Assembly: GCA_016839955.1 (NCBI GenBank)
Contig: JAEOTI010000092.1
Coordinates: forward strand, 1-12,175
Reading direction: 5' to 3'
Source: Candidatus Hodarchaeota archaeon
GTDB lineage: Archaea; Asgardarchaeota; Heimdallarchaeia; Hodarchaeales; YT1-057
Length of the DNA stretch: 12,175 nucleotides
Shown: piece by piece, positions 8,015 through 12,175 of the stretch
How the letters are laid out: the number at the start of each line of letters is the position of its first letter
Position numbering within the stretch: the first letter of the stretch is position 1
Made by a program: the position numbers and the translations under genes
Notes under the pieces: generated by a model
The model's database searches: none
What the model was told of the DNA's origin: nothing
Seen by the model: the letters and a program-made list of their open reading frames with translations, nothing else

Positions 8015-8022
8015 TTATAATT
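8015..8022 (-). promoter_or_regulatory. Candidate TATA box for PPDK
   Basis: Minus-strand AATTATAA would place the transcription start near 7993, giving a leader of about 24 nt that includes the AAGAGG site. A second TTTAAAC motif near 8006-8012 is less likely, since its predicted start would fall at the binding site itself. Confidence 0.3.
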
Positions 8023-8072
8023 AAGAATTGAGGTTTTTCTTTCCTCTAAACCCATTTAATATTTAAGAGGAC

Positions 8073-8091
8073 TTTAAAAGAAATAATTTCT
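8073..8091 (+). promoter_or_regulatory. Candidate promoter plus 13-nt palindrome before the phosphatase-like gene
   Basis: TTTAAAAG (8073-8080) is TATA-like and runs into AGAAAT-A-ATTTCT (8079-8091), a perfect odd palindrome that could be an operator. A start about 25 nt on, near 8100, would put the T9 run at 8118-8126 in the transcript leader. Confidence 0.25.
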
Positions 8092-8148
8092 GGTTGTAGC
8101 ATTATTCTTTACAGGACTTTTTTTTTCTAAAATGAGAAGTGAAACCAC

Positions 8149-8670
8149 TTGTGGAAGCCTGTTAAAATACTAGAAAAACTTTCTGACAAAAATCTCCTAA
8201 GAATTGTCTTTGTATGTTCAGGAAATATCATGCGCAGTCCATATGCAGAAATACTTTTTGAAAAATATATTTTGAAGTACCAACTCCCCAATAAAAAGAT
8301 TCTTAGTGAATCACTTGCTGTACATTATCGGAATTCCAGTATTTTAGAACAAACTTCGAATTTATTATCAGTAGAAGGGATAAAAACGAATCGAATTGAG
8401 GAATTTAAACCTAGATATTTCAAAGATTATCCTGAAGTTTGTGAAAATGCTGATTTAATATTAGCTATGACTGAGGACCACCTAGACCAACTAAGAAGGT
8501 GGAAGAGTAAGAGTTACTTGCTTTCACGTTTTGTTCAAGGACCAGAAGCAGAAGAGATACATGATCCTTTTTTTTCAAATGATGCTGAAAAAGCCTATTT
8601 TATGGTAAAAGAAAATGTACAAGGACTTGTGATTCTATTTGCTAAAGCAAATCTTTTAACAAATAAATAA
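8149..8670 (+). CDS. Low-molecular-weight protein tyrosine phosphatase-like protein, TTG start
   Basis: 173 residues. The P-loop CSGNIMRS has nucleophile C23 and phosphate-binding R29 (C-X5-R), followed by PYAEILF as in LMW-PTP proteins. ADLILAMTEDHLDQLRR (101-117) is the usual central helix region, and the DPF motif with general acid D139 is in the expected place near the C-terminus. Relatives remove phosphate from protein tyrosines, or reduce arsenate. In many relatives the P-loop reads CxxxxC; here the second cysteine is methionine (M28), so the redox mechanism based on that pair is unlikely. Start: an in-frame stop lies three codons upstream and no ATG exists before the P-loop, so TTG at 8149 is the best candidate, with GAAGTGA 6 nt upstream. 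The 18 residues before the first strand are slightly longer than usual. The substrate is unknown. Confidence 0.85.
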   Translation: MWKPVKILEKLSDKNLLRIVFVCSGNIMRSPYAEILFEKYILKYQLPNKKILSESLAVHYRNSSILEQTSNLLSVEGIKTNRIEEFKPRYFKDYPEVCENADLILAMTEDHLDQLRRWKSKSYLLSRFVQGPEAEEIHDPFFSNDAEKAYFMVKENVQGLVILFAKANLLTNK

Positions 8671-8690
8671 TGGGGCTTTTAACTAAAGTT

Positions 8691-8861
8691 TCAGTCTCTA
8701 GTACTTATTTTAATCTCTACTAACTCAGGATCGATGGGAAGTCCATCTAAACTTGAAATTAAGCCAAGAATTGTCTTTGAAAAGGCTCGAATGACAAAAG
8801 TATTACAATCTATTTGATTTCCATTAATTTTTAGCTCCAAAGAGTGGTCTGACAATAACAT
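8691..8861 (-). CDS. Small conserved-looking protein, about 54-56 residues
   Basis: From the ATG at 8861 the frame encodes 56 residues: SLELKINGNQI, then DCNTFVIRAFSKTILGLISS, then LDGLPIDPELVEIKIS and a TGA. The alternation suggests strand-strand, an amphipathic helix (about 20-37), then a strand, a compact beta-beta-alpha-beta fold, and the composition is protein-like rather than random AT-rich translation. From memory it resembles short archaeal hypothetical proteins ('NG...FV...LG..SSL.G'), which I cannot confirm. The sequence AGGTGA abuts the ATG, too close to serve it. The same site is 6 nt from the TTG at codon 3, which would give a 54-residue protein starting MSDHSLELK, and this is my preferred start. 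It converges with the phosphatase-like gene, 20 bp apart. Function unknown. Confidence 0.7.
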   Translation of the reverse strand: MLLSDHSLELKINGNQIDCNTFVIRAFSKTILGLISSLDGLPIDPELVEIKISTRD

Positions 8862-8887
8862 TCACCTATTATCTCTAAACATTGGGA

Positions 8888-8896
8888 CTATATATC
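8888..8896 (-). promoter_or_regulatory. Candidate TATA box for the small protein gene
   Basis: Minus-strand GATATATAG lies about 26 nt upstream of position 8866. This predicts a very short leader, or a nearly leaderless transcript, for the small gene at 8691-8861. The match to the archaeal TATA consensus is good; the start site is inferred. Confidence 0.35.
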
Positions 8897-8920
8897 TTTT
8901 AATGAAGAAACAAAGTTGAT

Positions 8921-8947
8921 AAAAAAAAGCGAAAAGCTTTTTTTTTT
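8921..8947. terminator. A8GC-GAAAA-GCT10 hairpin with T-tract
   Basis: AAAAAAAAGC (8921-8930), loop GAAAA (8931-8935) and GCTTTTTTTT (8936-8945), with two further T, form a perfect 10-bp stem with T-tracts on both strands. It looks like a bidirectional intrinsic terminator. No plus-strand gene ends just before it: the phosphatase-like gene ends 250 bp upstream. It may insulate the divergent promoters of the small gene and the winged-helix gene, or end an unseen transcript. Confidence 0.5.
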
Positions 8948-8978
8948 GCAAAGTAAAGAAAATCAAACTTAATCATGC

Positions 8979-8986
8979 TATAAAAA
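8979..8986 (+). promoter_or_regulatory. Candidate TATA box for the small winged-helix gene
   Basis: TATAAAAA is the cleanest TATA match in the spacer before the gene at 9098. It would predict a start near 9009 and a leader of about 90 nt. Nearer AT-rich alternatives (for example around 9018-9026) would give a shorter leader, so the choice is uncertain. Confidence 0.25.
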
Positions 8987-9097
8987 CAAGATTCAATCGA
9001 TTTATGCAGTAAATTTGGATAAAATAACTAATATTAACAAAAGAGTTCAACAATATGTTCTTAGTTTCTTTATAGAAATTTTTGAAGGTGTAATACT

Positions 9098-9331
9098 TTG
9101 GATCTATCCACTTTAGAAGTAACAGTGTTGGAAATTATTGGAAATACAAGAAATATTCATATGCTTGGAGTTTTAGACCAATTAAAGCAAATGAGTCAAA
9201 TTACTGGAATTTCTTTTGATAAGGTGAAGGCCCTTTCATCATTAAAAAGTCTAGAAAATAAAAAACTTATACAATACATTGAAAAAATTGAATCCTGGAA
9301 AATAACAGAAAAAGGGAAGGAATTCTTATAG
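9098..9331 (+). CDS. Small winged-helix DNA-binding protein, TTG start
   Basis: 77 residues. Helix 1 is LSTLEVTVLEIIGN. A segment follows (MLGVLDQLKQMSQITGISFDKVKALSSLKSLENKKLI) with the helix-turn-helix and recognition helix, and then the wing QYIEKIESWKITEKGKEFL, a typical 'W-x-(I/L)-T-x-K-G' ending of archaeal single-domain winged-helix proteins. It is likely a small transcription regulator; its targets are unknown. The TTG at 9098 is preceded by AAGGTG with a 7-nt gap, a strong ribosome binding site, and no ATG serves the frame early enough to keep helix 1. There are no cysteines, so redox sensing is unlikely. It converges with the small membrane protein gene 21 bp away. Confidence 0.75.
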   Translation: MDLSTLEVTVLEIIGNTRNIHMLGVLDQLKQMSQITGISFDKVKALSSLKSLENKKLIQYIEKIESWKITEKGKEFL

Positions 9332-9352
9332 AATATAGATTCCTCTTAGATT

Positions 9353-9616
9353 CTAGGATTCCGCAGATTGAAGCCTTCGTGATCGAATCCGTTCAAGGCG
9401 TTTCTTACGACCTCGTTCCTTAAAAAGTCCATAGATTGCCAAAATCAGCATTATACCTGCAGTACACACTGCAAAAAGAAGTACGAAATTAAGAGGATCA
9501 TCGGATTCAATATCTATCATTAAGAAAACCGAGATAACTAGAATAACTAAGCTGATACCTAGATGCATTACCCAACGGCTTTTAGGCCTCTTTAACGTTT
9601 CAGACACAGTAGACAC
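9353..9616 (-). CDS. Small two-helix membrane protein, GTG start
   Basis: 87 residues, not recognised as a named family. Two hydrophobic segments, about 15-35 (WVMHLGISLVILVISVFLMI) and 43-64 (NFVLLFAVCTAGIMLILAIY), are joined by a short acidic loop, IDIESDDPL. The N-terminus (LKRPKSR) and the C-terminus (KERGRKKRLERIRSRR) are strongly basic, so by the positive-inside rule both ends are cytoplasmic in a hairpin topology. The GTG at 9616 has AGGTGG upstream with a 7-nt gap. A second GTG three codons on is possible but less well placed. It is the last of three minus-strand genes, 219 bp after the longin-like gene, so probably separately transcribed. Function unknown; a membrane anchor or small subunit is possible. 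Confidence 0.7.
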   Translation of the reverse strand: MSTVSETLKRPKSRWVMHLGISLVILVISVFLMIDIESDDPLNFVLLFAVCTAGIMLILAIYGLFKERGRKKRLERIRSRRLQSAES

Positions 9617-9794
9617 TTCTACACCACCTAGATAGAATTTTTTACTATTTTTGAACTGGATTATGTAGTTTTATGAAACCTTCGACATTTGCACAAAAAT
9701 TTTGAAAATAGTCGATTGATAAAGCTTGCCCAAATCCGTTTGGAATTCATTGTGCCTAAAAGTAATTTCTTTTTCTTAATTAATATAGTAGACC

Positions 9795-9815
9795 TTTTTA
9801 TTAAAGAATAAAAAA
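9795..9815 (-). terminator. Hairpin and T-tract after the longin-like gene
   Basis: TTTTTATT (9795-9802), loop AAAG, and AATAAAAA (9807-9814) form a perfect 8-bp inverted repeat. Read on the minus strand, a T6 tract starts about 20 nt after the stop codon at 9836, matching a U-tract terminator for that gene. Confidence 0.45.
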
Positions 9816-9835
9816 TCAGAAATTGGAAATTAAGC

Positions 9836-10573
9836 TTAGGAAACTCGGAGAAGGTATCCTTTATGTTCAAATTGAACTAAAAAGCCTATAACTTCCTTTA
9901 TTGGCACATTAATACCTTCCGATTGAAGCTCAACAAAGATTTCCTTGAGAGACTTAGCGCCATCAATACGTTTAAGGGCATCAACTGTTGCTCGGGACCG
10001 AAATGACGGATGTAAAACAATCGCAGGAAGCTGTCCTTTTCCTGGAAGCTTAAAGACTGTTTCCGCTTGTTCTCGAAGAGGACCCAGTTCTGATTCAATT
10101 TTTATGTGAGCTGCTTGATCCGCTTCAGGTTCCTTTGGTAATCGGTCACAAGATTTTTGTAATGATGATAGTAGCGATTTCATCGAGTCTTTGTCTATTT
10201 TCATTTCAGTTTGCATAAATTTGAGTGCTATCTCCTTGAGATCGTTAAGGATCTCATTCCCATTAATTATAAAGACAGGGGCAAAGTTTTTAGGAATTAG
10301 AAGGAGAATAACGTGGATTATTCTTGAACCAGATGATTCTGTTGACCAAAATGAATAGCTAAATCCTCTTGTATCAAGAGGAAGAGGAACTACTGCCCAA
10401 CCCTCTCCTTGAGATTCTTCTTCACTCATAGCTAAAGTTAAAAAAACTTTGGCACTTATTTTACGCATTGTATCCTCATCGAGATCAGTTTTACCATTAT
10501 TTCTGACCTCTGTAAAAATGGGCGTTCCTCCGAGGCGTTCATCAAATCTGAATAAAAATAAACCAAAAACCAC
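9836..10573 (-). CDS. Longin/roadblock-like protein with C-terminal winged-helix-like domain, GTG start
   Basis: 245 residues, no named family recognised with certainty. Residues 1-120 look like an alpha/beta domain of longin or roadblock type: strand VFGLFLFRFDERLG, strand TPIFTEV, helix DEDTMRKISAKVFLTLAM (33-49), strands at 58-77 (GWAVVPLPLD, then FSYSFWS) and 84-92 (RIIHVILLL), a strand near PVFIINGN and a helix to about 120. A charged linker (123-175) follows. Residues about 195-245 (ATVDALKRIDGAKSLKEIF, then VPIKEVIGFLVQFEHKGYLLRVS) resemble a winged helix. Such N-terminal domains are abundant in Asgard archaea and often bind small GTPases or dimerise, which is background and not seen here. 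The GTG at 10573 has GGAG upstream with a 9-nt gap. No membrane segment. The domain call is by eye only. Confidence 0.65.
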   Translation of the reverse strand: MVFGLFLFRFDERLGGTPIFTEVRNNGKTDLDEDTMRKISAKVFLTLAMSEEESQGEGWAVVPLPLDTRGFSYSFWSTESSGSRIIHVILLLIPKNFAPVFIINGNEILNDLKEIALKFMQTEMKIDKDSMKSLLSSLQKSCDRLPKEPEADQAAHIKIESELGPLREQAETVFKLPGKGQLPAIVLHPSFRSRATVDALKRIDGAKSLKEIFVELQSEGINVPIKEVIGFLVQFEHKGYLLRVS

Positions 10574-10615
10574 AATAGTTCTCTCCGAGGATACTTGTTT
10601 AAACTGTAGACCAAA

Positions 10616-10627
10616 TTATTTTTGATG
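10616..10627 (-). promoter_or_regulatory. Candidate TATA box for the longin-like gene
   Basis: Minus-strand ATCAAAAATAAT, centred near 10620, predicts a start near 10594, just upstream of the GGAG at 10583-10586. This is the only AT-rich element placed to give a leader that still contains the binding site. Confidence 0.25.
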
Positions 10628-10740
10628 TCTTAATGGTTTATTGTATTCTTAAGTTTCTCAAAAACCAATTGATAACTGAGTTAGACTCTTCCTTGTATCT
10701 CTACTATTTAACTATTATCTATTGAAGAAGTCAGAGTAAT

Positions 10741-11307
10741 TCAAATTTCAAATGATAAGGGATTAAGAGGGATTCTCGCTCCATCAAAAAGTCGCACACG
10801 TATTTCATAATTTGGTAAATAGACAACTTGAGCAATGATGGCATCAAAACCACTTTTTTTACCAATTTGAATCATTTTTACTTGCTTTGGTGATAAGTTC
10901 GGACGAGAATCACTCATTGAACTACTTGATTTAACTTCAACAATATATCCCCTTAAAACTTGATTAGAATCTGAAAGTAAATGCTTACTAAGAGTGTTCT
11001 CAAAAAAGAAATCAATTACAGAAGTTCTTAGACTATCAACGTTGAAATCTTCTGTTAATGGAACGATTGAAGGCCATACTCCGAAAAAATCCATTGTTCT
11101 TGTATGACTTAAAATAAATTGTGAGCGAGAGTTATTAGCTTTTAATTCGTTTAATTTCGAAATAAGCAGAAATGGTCTTATTACATAAAGATTTAACTTT
11201 TTTCTTAACAAATACGCAACGATTTCCTCACCAATTAATCCTCTTAAATGTGTTAATGACAAATCACTTTTTCTAGAATCGTTAAGAAGGTTGAAAGTGA
11301 TTCTCAT
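10741..11307 (-). CDS. PD-(D/E)XK nuclease-like protein, hypothetical
   Basis: 188 residues, not a named family. The features fit a PD-(D/E)XK nuclease core. An N-terminal helix with the GEE motif (HLRGLIGEEIVAYLLRKK, 20-37) comes first. A possible metal aspartate is at D99 in SVIDFFFE. The strand GYIVEVKSS has E124-V-K126, the ExK pair. A helix with K141-Q142 (LSPKQVKMIQIGKK) follows, then strands DAIIAQVVYL and EIRVRLF. The region between the first helix and the ExK strand (about 40-115) is longer than the minimal core and may hold a family-specific insertion. Function could be DNA repair, a Holliday-junction-type or restriction-type nuclease, or an inactive relative. The start is ATG at 11307, with only a weak upstream GATGAT. 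No methyltransferase or other defence gene lies beside it. Assignment is by motif only. Confidence 0.55.
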   Translation of the reverse strand: MRITFNLLNDSRKSDLSLTHLRGLIGEEIVAYLLRKKLNLYVIRPFLLISKLNELKANNSRSQFILSHTRTMDFFGVWPSIVPLTEDFNVDSLRTSVIDFFFENTLSKHLLSDSNQVLRGYIVEVKSSSSMSDSRPNLSPKQVKMIQIGKKSGFDAIIAQVVYLPNYEIRVRLFDGARIPLNPLSFEI

Positions 11308-11658
11308 TAACTAATCATCTTTTTGTTGTTTTGACAAGAGCATTTTCAAATATCATGTTAATCTAGTTATTTATTTGAAAAATGGGATTGTTAGATGTTG
11401 ATTTCTAGAGGGTAGGCTTTAAGCTTTGCAAACACAGATTTCTGAATTTATAATAAAATAAAAAATAAAGGTAAAATAAGCAAAAAAAATGTTTTAACAA
11501 TGATTTGAGATTCAATCTCCATACCTGTAAAGACAATTTTATAGTATAATGAGAAAAAAAATATCAAATGAGATATAACGATTTAAAACATATACATAAG
11601 AATAAAGAATTGGAAAACTCTATTTTTTAAGCTTCCTGACCGTTGTGGTGGTTTTTGG
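11308..11658. other. 351-bp intergenic spacer
   Basis: This spacer separates the divergent nuclease-like gene (minus) and the decarboxylase (plus). It is very AT-rich. It contains an odd perfect palindrome, GAGATT-C-AATCTC (11507-11519), TATA-like stretches at 11537-11550 and 11582-11588, and a T6 at 11623-11628 in the presumed decarboxylase leader. I see no convincing gene, tRNA or repeat array in it. Confidence 0.5.
11582..11588 (+). promoter_or_regulatory. Candidate TATA box for the decarboxylase gene
   Basis: TTTAAAA lies upstream of the decarboxylase, predicting a start near 11611 and a leader of about 48 nt that carries TGGTGG at 11646-11651. A second candidate, TATAGTATAAT at 11540-11550, would give a longer leader. 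Confidence 0.3.
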
Positions 11659-12175
11659 ATGGAAAAAACTGTTTCTCTGAAAGAAATAGAGAAATTTCTA
11701 AAGAATGACTATACCTATGAATCCGGTAGAATACTTAGTTCAATGTGTACAACTGCAGATCCATTTACTAACAAAATCTTCCAAAAAAACTACCAGAAAA
11801 ATATTGGTGACCCTGCTATATTTTCTGGATCAAAGAGGGTTGAAGAAGAAGCAATCAAAATCATTGTCAGTTTATTAAATGGCAACCCTGATTCTGCTAC
11901 TGGTTCATTTGTATCTGGAGGTAGTGAAGCTAATATTAATGCCTTATGGGCCGCAAGAAACTATATGAGAATCAAAAACCCAGCTCATCAACCAATTGTA
12001 GTTGCATCCTCATCAGTTCACCCTTCTATTGACAAAGCAGCAGATTTATTATCTTTGAAGTTAATAAAAATCCCTGTGGATGAACATTATCGAATGAGAT
12101 TAGATATATTGGAAACAAAACTCTCATTAAAACCAATGATTGTAGTTGCAGTTGCTGGAACTACTGCTCTTGGAA
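11659..12175 (+). CDS. mfnA: Pyridoxal-phosphate-dependent decarboxylase, MfnA-like, 5' part (cut by window edge)
   Basis: 172 codons are present and the frame is open to the last base. The translation carries the group II decarboxylase pattern of the MfnA family: YESGRILSSMCT (residues 20-31), DPFTNKIFQKN (34-44), NIGDPAIFSGSKRVEEEA (48-65), then FVSGGSEANINAL (84-96), where SGGSEAN contributes to the PLP phosphate site, and VAVAGTTALG (163-172) at the edge. Family members decarboxylate L-tyrosine to tyramine for methanofuran in methanogens, or L-aspartate to beta-alanine for coenzyme A in others; which applies cannot be told from this part. The catalytic lysine lies beyond the window. The ATG at 11659 has TGGTGG upstream with a 7-nt gap. 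It is divergent from the nuclease-like gene. The family call is strong; substrate is open. Confidence 0.88.
   Translation, partial: MEKTVSLKEIEKFLKNDYTYESGRILSSMCTTADPFTNKIFQKNYQKNIGDPAIFSGSKRVEEEAIKIIVSLLNGNPDSATGSFVSGGSEANINALWAARNYMRIKNPAHQPIVVASSSVHPSIDKAADLLSLKLIKIPVDEHYRMRLDILETKLSLKPMIVVAVAGTTALG

Noticed and set aside
9661..9870. 69-residue minus-strand open frame after the longin-like gene
   Set aside because: It overlaps the 3' end of that gene, is rich in AT-driven residues (K, F, I, L), lacks a good ribosome binding site, and covers the likely terminator at 9795-9815.
11448..11522. 24-codon minus-strand frame with a very hydrophobic translation
   Set aside because: Hydrophobicity follows from TTT/ATT/TTA-rich sequence. 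AGGT directly abuts the ATG, too close to act as a binding site, and there is no other support for a microprotein.
1..12175. Possible defence island, mobile element, CRISPR array or tRNA
   Set aside because: I found no transposase, integrase, direct-repeat array, cloverleaf-like tRNA or toxin-antitoxin pair. The nuclease-like gene alone, with no partner, is not enough to call a defence system.

Overview
The window is AT-rich DNA with archaeal features. Genes are compact and mostly carry Shine-Dalgarno (SD) motifs of the GGAG/GGTG type, several with TTG or GTG starts. Candidate promoters are TATA-like boxes and candidate terminators are short T-tracts. The gene content also fits an archaeon: a TrmB-type winged-helix regulator, an archaeal-style endonuclease III, an MfnA-type decarboxylase, small winged-helix proteins and a longin/roadblock-like protein. 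The last of these and the general style suggest Asgard archaea, but that placement is my inference and not a demonstrated one. No tRNA, rRNA, CRISPR array, transposase or IS end was recognised.

Layout. (1) 16-1623: a TrmB-like winged-helix protein with a long coiled-coil tail (minus) diverges from a flavin-reductase-like FMN protein (plus). Their 243-bp spacer holds three perfect inverted repeats. (2) 1675-2340: endonuclease III (minus), convergent with the flavoprotein across a T-tract. (3) 2459-7969: the metabolic core. A 921-residue phosphoenolpyruvate synthase (plus) and a 911-residue pyruvate phosphate dikinase (minus, TTG start) converge with only 9 bp between their stop codons. Both connect pyruvate and PEP: the first uses ATP and water and releases AMP and phosphate, the second uses ATP and phosphate reversibly and releases AMP and PPi. 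(4) 8149-9331: a low-molecular-weight tyrosine-phosphatase-like protein (TTG start), a 54-56 residue conserved-looking small protein on the minus strand, a strong A8GC/GCT10 hairpin, and a 77-residue winged-helix protein (TTG start). (5) 9353-11307: three successive minus-strand genes, namely a two-helix small membrane protein, a longin-like plus winged-helix protein, and a PD-(D/E)XK-nuclease-like protein. (6) 11659-end: the 5' part of a pyridoxal-phosphate decarboxylase of the MfnA family, cut by the window edge.

How the genes relate. Only the PEP synthase/PPDK pair shows a clear shared pathway (the PEP-pyruvate node). The TrmB-like protein and the flavoprotein probably share regulatory DNA because they are divergent. 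The rest looks like ordinary single-gene archaeal housekeeping and poorly characterised genes, with no evidence of a defence island or mobile element. The points most worth a second look are the repeat-rich divergent spacer, the bacterial-looking PEP synthase with two internal insertions, the convergent PEP/pyruvate pair with lysine-rich tails, the unannotated small gene at 8691-8861, the hairpin at 8921-8947, and the cluster of TTG starts.
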